Shown here piece by piece: positions 13,101 through 20,211 of a stretch of DNA of 64,000 nt (position 1 is the stretch's first letter; every line of letters starts with the position of its first letter). Source of the stretch: Endozoicomonas elysicola (GTDB taxonomy: Bacteria; Pseudomonadota; Gammaproteobacteria; Pseudomonadales; Endozoicomonadaceae); NCBI RefSeq assembly GCF_000710775.1, contig NZ_JOJP01000001.1, positions 465,264 to 529,263 of the forward strand. The letters run 5' to 3'. The notes beneath the pieces were generated by a model that was given only the letters and a program-made list of their open reading frames with translations, had not been told where the DNA came from and did not search any database. Both the position numbers and the translations under genes were made by a program.

Positions 13101-13349
13101 AGAGTATTTCATGAATGTCTTAAGGAAATATCAGAAGATATAGCAAAAAGAATATCTAATTGTATTTTAAAGCGGGAGAATACAGAAGATGATGAGAATT
13201 ACGGCAAATTCACTCAAGAGTATAATCGGCTAAATGAGATGAGAAAGGCTATTTGGAATATAGAAGGATGCCTGTTATCGGATATCGCTCAGCGCTTCGA
13301 CTCAGACATGCCTGCTCACCTTTACGGTGATAAATCTCCATTATTATGA
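7173..13349 (+). CDS. Giant unrecognised helix-rich protein with repeated SYAxVV-type motifs
   Basis: 2058-aa protein that I cannot assign to a family. Residues 1–230 are low-complexity and probably disordered. They carry six copies of a short motif of the form [ST]-[YW]-[AS]-x-[VIA]-[VLA]: residues 10, 28, 95, 146, 172 and 191. Three more occur at 929, 1206 and 1285, in linkers between helix-rich blocks (about 240–890, 980–1150 and 1300–2050). Several blocks share a Trp-Leu-Leu-type helix followed by basic/aromatic residues (about 338, 1036, 1383), suggesting divergent repeats of one unit. No signal peptide, transmembrane segment or enzyme motif is evident. The DNA is visibly A+T-richer than its neighbours: bases 12061–12120 contain 14 G or C. 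Runs of eight and nine G lie inside the frame. The start ATG has only a weak upstream GAGA. It is divergent from parC. A cytoplasmic scaffold or secreted host-directed effector is possible; function unknown. Confidence 0.8.
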   Translation: MEVKTVDQISYSQVVSGASKAASGSGRSWAQVASIKPSAATTEKVMTEIRGIGKYKVQKNNVDGGGSKLTGSESNKPPKSVMTTESVAEGLKNKTYANILQVMPDHEKGRERITVVSQCSHPKKVKLPDEDKQGGSLNPSQSMKITYAAALGVRDLTDKKETCGHIEHSSKSYAGVVKKYQSHEKSSSSLSYAAVLKGVKHGGINKREHTTHQDVVNKITQIDIIEEVKNQQQITREKVTKLWHKYIRIDESICEEGQCSRIKTIKEKLDLMSEVEHEWRSHKVVAMEQWTLHARHSRPFKRMGDLYGSCFETILFELKGYLMRAKDDQKTQNPDRKDWLLVYQYAWCLRNRVIVARAIDRDSPSSSIKGSKLKDLDDLLKHILSDHVLLFIKEERKMNSCQLRDNSLFVLREYMPLLKCFGANPDGLIQTLSVNFSNGLKAAWRDFYTQLNSQFPLKAFQHFDTYVFNNSDIVTQQRTPLEFTNCKNHIEEAINKVVERQLSGVDKGKVRTLCEKFKTKGWVSGSQLERVIRWADNQTEEVLEEDSVLTSTLRAPSMVSRVPKIKLPIVKGGINESEVERVLESRNRRDDLKKELVSCGEAQKIMEKPECWFKGMAVYLMHHEERLMRDRDDYLSVVKVMEIAAYRYFEFLIRITENFKEARRKGKGVGTPLLDISFEYNHFIKPIRKHITNQRIILMFNKIKHQYCEAVIWPIENHVLDCYRKNNFPVNKYFVLQSYFNTLFEHLDDARDVERKQIIRAYGKFISCVLGGGRQQWTNRALNLGKVFWVIITQILENPMTSKIFPVVKNDIEQLLISILEYLAGHTELVKDASQYQVMIGYVYESEFNYLLPEVLKIYVAPRSHGIKIRNPFKSKDDFLDWIKPGWKVTLSSIENPKTDCRRGEKSEPGLIAMPHNPAAQAGESQLQSWARVVSEKSSTMLSVISVGEQEKKKPVKTASDVYQAEVIHVSVEEALDKLEFDIFSNKAIKSVIPTRERVSNLLYGHEKIQNSLEGVLKHKKKKTVDRENQQQLAREWLLILTSIHLRDIIGSVYGCNGCAQVFVLCVQRFLDQVYDVLRLDPSKSRYGHYLAKNCMLLQDIHLTLLHLINAGLEEKKCYAFRDQLSGILSDLATETTHDEELDSSESVSPDEDLFHEREEDVLVSDSNQSNTPSSDGILKDNSQRSDHSTLIIAEGYLVQSTATRSWAQMVKSSASGKVHFVHEAEPTVNCQMSTTRKYSSMEVEAHREKTGSPALPLGAVIASLDQKHNLSLYKEKQVASSEKAWSAVVANPKGKNGVEIIEDRVSLKPELIRDNLFEKYNRPSERLVYLAVTRKSEFENLTGLFRNGFLESQDLYRSASNWLEAVIDYFEKLEKSVKDEADIWQLVSCVRLARYTFGFCIDYLENDLKNNSSLFSNKVADIAHLLPRVESLCNDVMGFDWHTLSYEKSDRLINKQVQYLKEDLRWLDATTIRRPSVLYAVKSEGYCKYLCWLFQGGGSDVYHHVIEFFPKLMGEISEGKCESLNDTILNLAMVITPLYMDEAFHRIICLAKGDIHDIEDFGLVRLRPVISLYEYFIETGILDEKNRTVANHFLERSRVMEFCYQSTIPSFVVEKLNYLFSESSPDIKEICRIIKVSVLLNFKNDSYIEQMLESPECVENINSILGLLHGLVLQLLLKNKIPDTLAHTIIEIFDYSASLDSRLSGQELVDVKRHVDKKSTTHLEPLLGTKGFLWINYTDRQLLLDRLREHTRSEMAQWTPLSVASERVKYSCVNVRRHAFTPDLGGIRTRLANPDHLHKYHSTVSMIASYDEILEELKSLDSVLKNDETDHWSEQLHTQKRVILYCFHVLNLVKHNVFSGRHIRFALATCERYHNIIQLCIKHLDSQNFQRLLSKDQHLRLDSLISKVFCTTLAALKMYKKCYVKSSEIDRPAPYYPYQLKKLELLGRSMLNNTHELKSTGTANSDLLTISSDCIRVFHECLKEISEDIAKRISNCILKRENTEDDENYGKFTQEYNRLNEMRKAIWNIEGCLLSDIAQRFDSDMPAHLYGDKSPLL
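7362..7369 (+). repeat. G8 homopolymer inside the 2058-aa gene
   Basis: Eight consecutive G encode Gly64–Gly66 in the N-terminal low-complexity region. Such tracts slip during replication; a one-base change would truncate the protein after about 65 residues. Confidence 0.9.
9483..9491 (+). repeat. G9 homopolymer inside the 2058-aa gene
   Basis: Nine consecutive G encode Gly771–Gly773 in an otherwise A+T-rich stretch. Slippage by one or two bases would end translation in the first third of the protein. The frame is open in this sequence. Confidence 0.9.
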
Positions 13350-13390
13350 GCAGTACATTTCTGAATGCTTCTAGCTGTTGTGACCGTTAT

Positions 13391-14098
13391 TTAACCTTCA
13401 TCTGTTCTATCAATATATGGATTTCCCCAGCCTTGGATATTACTGATTTTCTGATTACGTTCTGATTCCCAAGTGGTTACCGGGTACATCCTGTCCCAAG
13501 TCTCAAATAACTTTCTTTCCTTATTGCTAAGTTTGAAAGCGTATTTATCTGACATATAGAGATATATCCGGGCAATACTTCCTCGCTGACCTTCTGGTGG
13601 TTGAGCGACTCTTGCCTTGAAATCAACATGGAAATCACATCGGCCATAATAATTGGGAGGATTGCTCAACATACCAAAACGGTAGTTCGAGCGATCTCCA
13701 TTCACCTCGCCAACTGCGGGAACCAGGTTATGAAGGTCTGCCTCCATTGCACGAAACTCAGGACTGTTTCGACTGCAGTTTTTTCGTCCTCCTTTCTGCC
13801 AGCATTGCAGTTGGTGTCCGAATGCCCAGGCAGGTACAACATGTTCCCATTCTATCCGGTTTGCTCTGGCTGCCTGTTTACGGATTGAATAACCACAGGC
13901 TTCCAGGTCTGGTACCAGTTTTTTTCCTTCTTTTCTTATAGGGCAGCCGCAGTAAAAGCTAGTTAGATTTTTGTCGTATATTTTGGCGGCTTCCCGCTTT
14001 GCACTGCTGAAGCTGGCTGGAGGGCTGCCATAAAGTGCAGAAGAAAAGACAACAACAGTCAGGCTCGCAAGCCAGTTGCGTATATGAAAAATAGACAT
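13391..14098 (-). CDS. endA: Periplasmic/secreted endonuclease I (EndA/Vvn family)
   Basis: 235-aa nonspecific nuclease of the Endonuclease_1 family, which cuts single- and double-stranded DNA in the periplasm or outside the cell. A signal peptide covers about residues 1–24 ([19 protein letters not shown]). The His-Me finger core [13 protein letters not shown] holds the catalytic histidine, and [19 protein letters not shown] completes the metal site. Cysteines in FYCGCP, CGY, CW, NCSRN and GRCDFH match the disulfide-rich family pattern. It ends only 41 bases from the end of the convergent giant gene. Confidence 0.94.
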   Translation of the reverse strand: MSIFHIRNWLASLTVVVFSSALYGSPPASFSSAKREAAKIYDKNLTSFYCGCPIRKEGKKLVPDLEACGYSIRKQAARANRIEWEHVVPAWAFGHQLQCWQKGGRKNCSRNSPEFRAMEADLHNLVPAVGEVNGDRSNYRFGMLSNPPNYYGRCDFHVDFKARVAQPPEGQRGSIARIYLYMSDKYAFKLSNKERKLFETWDRMYPVTTWESERNQKISNIQGWGNPYIDRTDEG

Positions 14099-14231
14099 GA
14101 TTAATAGGTGGATGGTGTCGTCAAAAAGGGGAGTTAAGGGCCGCTACGATAAGTTTAAAAGAGACCCTGATGTGAGGTTGCTGATTGAAGTCAAACAGCA
14201 AGTGATTGGATGAGTGTTGTGAAGCATGTTC

Positions 14232-14474
14232 TCAATGAAGAGAGTCAGAAATCATTGCGCTGAAAACTCCACAAATCATTATGACCAGGCTGATACCGGC
14301 TCCAGAAGTAAAGGATGCCCACACAGAGGCCTGCTCAATTGTGTAGTAATAAGCAGCACCTGCCATTAGCCAGGCCCACCAGAATCCTAAAGAGGCCATG
14401 GCTGTGAGCCGGAAACCTGTTGATATCATCGTTCTCATAGTCTGCTTCCCCAAGCTGCTCTGTGCAAAGACCAT
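14232..14474 (-). CDS. Small inner-membrane protein, unknown function
   Basis: 80-aa protein with two predicted transmembrane stretches (LTAMASLGFWWAWLMAGAAY and SGAGISLVIMICGVFSAMI). The start at 14474 has a GAGG six bases upstream, which supports a real gene. It lies alone between endA and the UbiF-like gene on the same strand. Not recognised. Confidence 0.6.
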   Translation of the reverse strand: MVFAQSSLGKQTMRTMISTGFRLTAMASLGFWWAWLMAGAAYYYTIEQASVWASFTSGAGISLVIMICGVFSAMISDSLH

Positions 14475-14618
14475 CTTATGCCTCGAATCGATACAGGTGC
14501 ATCAGGGTTTTACGAAGTTCAATCCGTGTATATCTCCAGGCTATTGTCTTTTTCTTGGGTTACAGCAAATCCTGATTAAAAGCGCTTTGTAAGAATTGAA
14601 CAGATGCAGTAAGTACTC

Positions 14619-15911
14619 TCAACGCTTGTCTACGGAAGCTAGCTTGGGCTGCTTACCAGAAAGCCCCATTGCATATTTCATGACCTGATTGACGGCAGGT
14701 GACAGGTTTCCTGCGAGAGCAAGTCCGGTGTTTCTAAGCAACTTTAGCGGGCGGTTCTGATTGCTGAAACTATGATAAAACCCATCCATAGCTGTCATCA
14801 TCAACGTATTATCTTTGCGTCTTGCATTTTCATATCTTGCAAGAACTTCTGGGCTTCCCAGACTTTCATTGGATTGGTATGCATCAACCAGAATTTCGAT
14901 CAACCAGGCGGCATCCTGGAATCCAAGATTAACCCCCTGCCCTGCCAGGGGATTGATGGTATGAGCGGCATCACCAGCCAGCACTACACCGGGTCGGAAG
15001 TAGTGGCTGACATGGCGTCTGGCAATTGGAAAGGCTGCTCGTTCATGAAGCTGAACAATGTCTGGAAGCTCGGAAGGAAATGTTTTAACCAGCTCTTTTA
15101 TAAAAGCCTCATTCGAAAGGGTCAAAAGTTGTCGGACTTTTTCAGGTTGGTGGTACCAGACGATAGAGCCGTAACTCTTACCAGCAATATCGGCCAGAGG
15201 CAAAAAGGCTTCGGGGCCAGTGGGAGTGAATGCCTGCCAGGTAATATCCTGACAGCCTCCTGCAATCTCTACAGTTGCCACCAGGCACTGCTGTTCGTAG
15301 TCCCGCTGCTCCATAACGATTCCGGCTGTCTGACGAACACGCGAGTTAGCGCCATCAGCACCCACTAGAAGATCACCGTAAAAGCGACGACCATCGGATA
15401 ATTCAACCATAGGCCTGTTTGTAGAGGTATCGATCTTTTGGATATGAACCGGACAGAGGAAAGTTATCGATGGACAGCGTTTGATGGCTTCTAACAGACC
15501 CAGTTGGGTAACCTTGTTTTCAACGATAAAGCCCAATTGTGGATGATCGATCTGTTGGGTATCAAACATTACCCGATTGTTTCTTGAGGTCAGCTCCTTT
15601 CCCCAGGGAGTATGCAGTTTTTCCCATACAGCCATACGCCGATAGGGCGTCATGCGCATGCCTGCCATGTAAGACCAGGCGCCAAGCTGACGAAGAATTT
15701 CTTCTGAAGCGGTACTGAGTGCAGAGACCCTCAGTTCGGGAAGAGCGTTTGGGGGTAATGGTTCTGGCTCAATGTGATCGAATACAGCAACCTTTATTCC
15801 CTGGTTACCGAGCCCACAGGCGATAGCAGCTCCCACCATGCCACCACCCACGATGAGCACATCGTAGCTTTGCTGATCATCACTATGACTGAAAGCGTCT
15901 TTTTTTCTCAT
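14619..15911 (-). CDS. ubiF: UbiF-type FAD-dependent ubiquinone-biosynthesis hydroxylase
   Basis: 430-aa aromatic-ring hydroxylase of the UbiH/UbiF/VisC family, acting on a benzoquinol intermediate of ubiquinone. It has the FAD-binding GGGMVGAAIACGL near the N-terminus, LVGADGANSRVRQ mid-protein and GDAAHTINPLAGQGVNLG at about three-quarters length. TPYRRMAVWE and the C-terminal MKYAMGLSG resemble E. coli UbiF more than UbiH or UbiI, so the subtype is an informed guess. An in-frame ATG at 15968 would add 19 residues; neither start has a clear ribosome site. Confidence 0.85.
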   Translation of the reverse strand: MRKKDAFSHSDDQQSYDVLIVGGGMVGAAIACGLGNQGIKVAVFDHIEPEPLPPNALPELRVSALSTASEEILRQLGAWSYMAGMRMTPYRRMAVWEKLHTPWGKELTSRNNRVMFDTQQIDHPQLGFIVENKVTQLGLLEAIKRCPSITFLCPVHIQKIDTSTNRPMVELSDGRRFYGDLLVGADGANSRVRQTAGIVMEQRDYEQQCLVATVEIAGGCQDITWQAFTPTGPEAFLPLADIAGKSYGSIVWYHQPEKVRQLLTLSNEAFIKELVKTFPSELPDIVQLHERAAFPIARRHVSHYFRPGVVLAGDAAHTINPLAGQGVNLGFQDAAWLIEILVDAYQSNESLGSPEVLARYENARRKDNTLMMTAMDGFYHSFSNQNRPLKLLRNTGLALAGNLSPAVNQVMKYAMGLSGKQPKLASVDKR

Positions 15912-16061
15912 AAGAAAGCGCGGCAGCGCACACCACCATTCGATTAATCCCGATCGTGATCTTTCCATCGGGAATGGAATTAGTCAAATGAAGTATTGGG
16001 AGGTTTTAGGAAGAGAATGTATTTTGAGAACGAAAGATAAAGGCAATCTGGATGATTGCCT

Positions 16062-16325
16062 TTAGTCATCAGCCTGGTCTTCATTAAACTCTTTGGTATT
16101 TCTCTCAGAGATCTTCTTCTTTTTGCGCTTATCTTTTTTGCGAGCCTTACGCATTTCCAGAGATTTATCCTTTCCTTTCCTTGAGTCAGAGCGGTCAATG
16201 TATGACTTTTGTTTTACTGAAGATGAGTTGGCATCACCTTCGTTTTCACTAAGGCTGTCATCATTGCCGCGACCGTAATCAAGGTTGGAAGGGGATGATG
16301 GGTCAATTCTAAAACCTGAACTCAC
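16062..16325 (-). CDS. Small highly charged basic protein, unknown
   Basis: 87-aa protein starting with GTG. A near-perfect Shine–Dalgarno, AAGGAGG (16333–16339 on the minus strand), lies seven bases upstream, strong evidence that it is translated. The middle is very basic (MRKARKKDKRKKKKI) and the ends are Ser/Asp/Glu/Asn-rich, so it is probably disordered and may bind nucleic acid. There is no membrane segment. It sits between cdd and the UbiF-like gene on the same strand. No family recognised. Confidence 0.65.
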   Translation of the reverse strand: MSSGFRIDPSSPSNLDYGRGNDDSLSENEGDANSSSVKQKSYIDRSDSRKGKDKSLEMRKARKKDKRKKKKISERNTKEFNEDQADD

Positions 16326-16360
16326 AATGTAGCCTCCTTGCTCAATGGGTTCCTTTAAGT

Positions 16361-17290
16361 CTATACAATGAAATGACGTAATTCCGCCCCCATATGACTA
16401 ATGATTGAGACAGCCATGGCTTTATGGGAGATAGGGGCCTGCTTTTCAACCATAACGGCGTCTACAATAGTGGCTTCAGGCTTGGCAAGGCTATTCAACC
16501 GAAGATTCACCAGTGCCGCTTCAATAGCGGTCAAGCTTGGATTAAAGGCAACATTTTCGGCATACATTCCAGATATTATATCGCCATTATTCATAAGAAG
16601 TGCAATGCCTGAGTAACAGTCTGAATAGGGGGCATAACTGTTTTGGGCGGCTTGAGTTGCCGCATTTATCAGAGTGTCTGAGCTATCAGGACTATTAAGT
16701 AACTGGTTTGATGGGCCCAAAAGGCGACCGCCCTGTTTCAGATCCCCCGGGCCAAAAGCATCCGGTAACAAGTCTGCCATTCGATAATGTTTCTTCCGCT
16801 CATTGTCGAGCTGACTGACCAGAATCTCCATCTGATCAATCTCATTGAGCTCGTTCATAAACTGCCTGCAGTGACCGCATGGGGCTTCATTGACCATCAG
16901 TCGGCGTAGCCGGGTTTCTCCCTGATGCCATGCATTACTGATGGAGGCCTGTTCTGCATGAATTGCCATTTTCAGTGGCTGACCGGCTATTTCCAGATTG
17001 GCTCCGAAATAGATGGGACCCTGCTCTTCTTCGCATGAGCCTTCAGCTGCTCGAAAGCCCTCAACCACCGCGCCGACAGAAAACCCTGAAATAGGACAAG
17101 TGCTCATGGTTGCAGCAAGGGGCAGCACTGCTTTCAGAAAATCTTCTGTTGAAAGTCTCATCAGGACCTTTAGCTCGTTGACCTGCTCTGGCTCAAGGCG
17201 ACCCTGCTGCAGTGTCAATTTCTGCAGGATTGTTGCCGCATCTTCAGGAAACAGGGCCAGTTGATCCTGGAAAGCCTTATGATTCATCAA
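16361..17290 (-). CDS. cdd: Cytidine deaminase (two-domain, E. coli type)
   Basis: 309-aa zinc enzyme converting cytidine and deoxycytidine to uridine and deoxyuridine. The catalytic N-terminal domain contains IHAEQASISNA (zinc ligand plus catalytic Glu) and NEAPCGHCRQFMNEL (two Cys ligands). The second, degenerate domain follows from about residue 195 (YAPYSDCYSGIAL). The length fits the long dimeric class (E. coli 294 aa) rather than the short tetrameric class. Confidence 0.95.
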   Translation of the reverse strand: MMNHKAFQDQLALFPEDAATILQKLTLQQGRLEPEQVNELKVLMRLSTEDFLKAVLPLAATMSTCPISGFSVGAVVEGFRAAEGSCEEEQGPIYFGANLEIAGQPLKMAIHAEQASISNAWHQGETRLRRLMVNEAPCGHCRQFMNELNEIDQMEILVSQLDNERKKHYRMADLLPDAFGPGDLKQGGRLLGPSNQLLNSPDSSDTLINAATQAAQNSYAPYSDCYSGIALLMNNGDIISGMYAENVAFNPSLTAIEAALVNLRLNSLAKPEATIVDAVMVEKQAPISHKAMAVSIISHMGAELRHFIV

Positions 17291-17434
17291 TTTACTCCGG
17301 TAACAGGATTCATTCCGTTTATGTACTATGTAAATGAATTGATTTCCATTGCTCTTTTTTCAACCACCCTGATCTGATGTATGGTCATTACAGGAATAAC
17401 GCTTATTGCTTCTGCATCAGAGATCAAAAAAACT

Positions 17435-17800
17435 ATGTCGACACTGAAGCCCGAACAAAGCGAACACCTGATTAAGTTATTAAAACAGCGCAAGCAGACG
17501 CTAATGGAGACAATTGCCCAGTCTGATCAGTCTGCCCAACCGGTGAAGTTGGATCAGCAGGCCTTTGGTCGAGTAACAAGGGTGGATGCACTACAGCAAC
17601 AGAGTATGGCAAAAGCCAGCCTGGAGCAGAGTAAACAGCAGTTGCGGCAGGTTCTGATGGCTTTGGCTCGTTTCGAAAGCGGTGACTACGGTTATTGCCT
17701 GGAGTGTGATCGTCCTATCCAATTTGCCAGACTGGAAATTCGACCGGAATCATCTTTGTGTATTGATTGTCAAAGTGGGAAAGAGTTGGCTGATCGTTAA
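17435..17800 (+). CDS. DksA/TraR-type C4 zinc-finger protein
   Basis: About 121 aa from the ATG at 17435 (MSTLKPEQS); an upstream in-frame ATG at 17381 would add 18 residues. A coiled-coil N-terminal half is followed by a C4 zinc finger with CLECDRP and CIDCQ. Proteins of this group bind the secondary channel of RNA polymerase. The acidic coiled-coil tip typical of true DksA is not evident, so this is a DksA-like paralogue rather than DksA itself. It lies upstream of murI on the same strand. A 15-bp palindrome, AGTTCTC-T-GAGAACT, overlaps the stop codon (17800–17814). Confidence 0.85.
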   Translation: MSTLKPEQSEHLIKLLKQRKQTLMETIAQSDQSAQPVKLDQQAFGRVTRVDALQQQSMAKASLEQSKQQLRQVLMALARFESGDYGYCLECDRPIQFARLEIRPESSLCIDCQSGKELADR

Positions 17801-17932
17801 GTTCTCTGAGAACTATTATTTAATAAGCCCTATGTCAGGTTAATGTTTCAACGCGGTAATCAGCTACAATCTCAATCTTTTTTGTGCTCTATTTTGACAG
17901 AGTGAACAGGCTTTTATGGAAACTTTCTATTT

Positions 17933-18739
17933 ATGCAAAGCATGGTAAAACCCATCGTCATTTTTGATTCCGGTGTTGGTGGTCTCAGCATCTATCAAGA
18001 AATAAAACAGGTTTTGCCTAATGCTCCCGTGGTTTACTGCTCTGATACACAAGGTTTTCCTTATGGCCCCAAGCCTGAGTCTGAGGTGATAGAGCGTACC
18101 AGTGTTTGCCTTGGCCTTTTGGCTGAACGGTATACACCATCCCTTGCGGTGATAGCCTGTAATACTGCCAGTACCATCTCATTGCCGAGAGTTCGTGAGG
18201 AACTGAATTTTCCTGTTGTGGGTGTGGTGCCTGCTATAAAGACCGCCAGTGAGTATTCAAAGAGTCGTTGTATTGGCTTACTGGCTACGCCGGGCACCAT
18301 TGCCCGTAGCTATACGGATCAGCTGATCCAGGATTTTGCTGGCGACTGTCATGTCATTCGTGTGGGGTCCAGTGATCTGGTTCAGATGGCAGAAGCGTTT
18401 CTGCGTGGCGAGAAGGTTTCCGATGAAGCATTAAAAAACATACTGGCGCCCTTTTATTCTGATGAACAAACACCCGATGCCATTGTGCTTGGCTGCACTC
18501 ACTTTCCGTTATTAACGGAAGCTCTGCAGCAGGTATCTCCTACGGACATTAACTGGATTGATTCAGGCCCTGCGATTGCCCGAAGAGTGATGAGTTTATT
18601 AGAGTCATCAGACTTTGAATCAGAATCTCAGGATCTGTTTGTTCACACAGGGGCAGCCTGTCAGGTGGATTCTCTTCTTCCTGCTCTGGAAAAGATGGGG
18701 TTCATTGATGTTGTTTCTTTATTGGAAGAACCGGTTTGA
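17933..18739 (+). CDS. murI: Glutamate racemase
   Basis: 268-aa cofactor-independent racemase making D-glutamate for peptidoglycan. The two catalytic cysteines lie in AVIACNTAST and VLGCTHFPLL, and the N-terminus has FDSGVGGLSI and PYGPK. A second in-frame ATG at 17942 is possible. It is followed at once by a convergent terminator hairpin. Confidence 0.96.
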   Translation: MQSMVKPIVIFDSGVGGLSIYQEIKQVLPNAPVVYCSDTQGFPYGPKPESEVIERTSVCLGLLAERYTPSLAVIACNTASTISLPRVREELNFPVVGVVPAIKTASEYSKSRCIGLLATPGTIARSYTDQLIQDFAGDCHVIRVGSSDLVQMAEAFLRGEKVSDEALKNILAPFYSDEQTPDAIVLGCTHFPLLTEALQQVSPTDINWIDSGPAIARRVMSLLESSDFESESQDLFVHTGAACQVDSLLPALEKMGFIDVVSLLEEPV

Positions 18740-18746
18740 GAAAGAC

Positions 18747-18774
18747 GCCACATTCGTTGTCGAATGTGGCGAAA
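18747..18774. terminator. Convergent terminator between murI and the TRAP gene
   Basis: GCCACATTCG (18747–18756) and CGAATGTGGC (18761–18770) form a perfect 10-bp stem with a TTGT loop between two convergent stops (18739 and 18781). On the minus strand it is followed by GTCTTTCT, on the plus strand by an A-rich run, so it probably serves mainly the minus-strand gene. Confidence 0.65.
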
Positions 18775-18780
18775 AATGGA

Positions 18781-19902
18781 TTACTTCAAAGAGCGTGCTT
18801 CATAAAAAGCGACTTCTGAAATATCGTGGTAGGCCTTGGACTGCTCACGGAACTTATCGAATGACTCGTAGACACGCCCGGCAATATCACTGGATGTAGC
18901 CACTTCCTGAGTAATCTCATCTGCTACCTTTTTCAGTTCTTTAAGAACATCATCCGGTAAGCGTTTCACTTTTACACCGTGCTCGTTGATCAATTGCTGA
19001 AGAGCCGCATTATTTCGGGCGGTGTATTCATCAATCATATCCTGGTTTGTTGCACGTGCTGCGGTCTTAACGATCGCCTGCAGGTCTTCTGGTAGTTTAT
19101 TCCAGGCATCCAGGTTGATGGTGAATTCCATCATGCTGCCTGGCTCATGCCAGCCTGGGTAGTAGTAGTAAGAGGCGGCTTTGTAGAAGCCAAAGGCCAG
19201 GTCATTGTATGGTCCAACCCATTCTGTGGCATCAATGGCTCCAGTCTGAAGTGCGGTAAACAGCTCGCCTCCGGGAATGTTAACGGGGACACCACCCAGA
19301 CGCTTCAGCACCTCACCGCCCATACCAGGGATTCGCATTTTCAGGCCTTTCAGGTCATCAAGGCTGTTAATCTCTTTATTAAACCAGCCTGCCATTTGTA
19401 CGCCACTGTTGCCACCAGCCATCGGTTTGATGTTGAAGGGCTTGTAAACCTCATCCCAGAGGGCCTGTCCACCACCATAGTGAATCCAGCTGCTGATTTC
19501 TTGTGCATTCAACCCAAAGGGTACCGCAGTAAAGAACTGCGTCGCGGGATCCTTTCCTTTCCAGTAGTAAGCACCACTGTGTCCCATGTCTGCTGTGCCA
19601 CTTGAAACGGCATCAAATACTTCCAATGGGGGAACCAATTCACCGCCGCCATACACTTTGATGGTCAGTCGACCATTACTCATTTTGTTAACGGATTCGG
19701 CAAAGCGCTCAGGTGCGGTGCCCAACCCCGGAAAGTTTTTTGGCCAGGAGGTAACGAGTTTCCACTCGAGTGGTTTTTGAATGTCTGGTGCTGCTGACTC
19801 TGTACTTGAGGTTTGCTGTGACTGCTCACTCTGGCCACAGCCTACCAGCGCTGCAGTAATTGCAGCGAGCCCCAAAGAGGTCAATAAATTACGGCGCTTC
19901 AT
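18781..19902 (-). CDS. TRAP transporter substrate-binding lipoprotein (DctP family)
   Basis: 373-aa extracytoplasmic solute receptor. The N-terminus has twin basic residues and a lipobox (ITAALVGC), so it is a lipoprotein rather than a free periplasmic protein. The mature part (WKLVTSWPKNFPG, GALYYWKGK-like and WVGPYNDLAFGFYKAA) resembles the 2-oxo-acid/monocarboxylate subgroup (TakP type); the substrate is an inference. The membrane partners DctQ and DctM are not adjacent, so it is an orphan receptor here. Confidence 0.88.
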   Translation of the reverse strand: MKRRNLLTSLGLAAITAALVGCGQSEQSQQTSSTESAAPDIQKPLEWKLVTSWPKNFPGLGTAPERFAESVNKMSNGRLTIKVYGGGELVPPLEVFDAVSSGTADMGHSGAYYWKGKDPATQFFTAVPFGLNAQEISSWIHYGGGQALWDEVYKPFNIKPMAGGNSGVQMAGWFNKEINSLDDLKGLKMRIPGMGGEVLKRLGGVPVNIPGGELFTALQTGAIDATEWVGPYNDLAFGFYKAASYYYYPGWHEPGSMMEFTINLDAWNKLPEDLQAIVKTAARATNQDMIDEYTARNNAALQQLINEHGVKVKRLPDDVLKELKKVADEITQEVATSSDIAGRVYESFDKFREQSKAYHDISEVAFYEARSLK

Positions 19903-19944
19903 GCAAGGACCCTGTTCTCTTGTTTTTAATCTTTTACCAATCGC

Positions 19945-20085
19945 ATTCTCTAAATCCCTATTCCGCTGCCAGCCTAAAGCGTAATCCTGCGTTAAAGCTC
20001 CTCACCATAGCTAAAGCTATGACTCGTCACTTTGCCTTGTCTTACACTTCAGTCAGCCATGCTCATAACGGGTTTAGAAAATTTG
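19945..20085. repeat. Structured intergenic segment, possible dispersed repeat
   Basis: Non-coding stretch upstream of the TRAP gene with a near-palindrome CATAGCT-AA-AGCTATG (20006–20021) near its centre, flanked by GAGG-like and GTCAC-like blocks. Outer segments CTAAATCCC and GGGTTTAG are roughly inverted. The layout suggests a mobile intergenic repeat, but only one copy is seen here. Confidence 0.3.
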
Positions 20086-20145
20086 ATTGGTATTATTTAT
20101 GCGGAACACGACAGAAGCATGGTAAGTGGATAGGCGGAAGCATAC

Positions 20146-20169
20146 AAGCCTCCATTAGTATGGAGGCTT
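20146..20169 (-). terminator. Hairpin downstream of uvrD
   Basis: AAGCCTCCAT and ATGGAGGCTT form a perfect 10-bp stem with a TAGT loop, 43 bases past the uvrD stop. No U-run on the minus strand, so termination strength is uncertain. Confidence 0.5.
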
Positions 20170-20211
20170 TGGGTCAGGAGTCAGTAGGACAGCTTTAAGT
20201 CTGACAGGCTC

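Noticed and set aside
14772..15368. 198-codon frame antisense to the UbiF-like gene
   Set aside because: Fully opposite a clear conserved gene; no ribosome site or family match.
18615..18899. 94-codon frame running through the murI end and the terminator
   Set aside because: Crosses a strong convergent terminator and two real genes in wrong frames.
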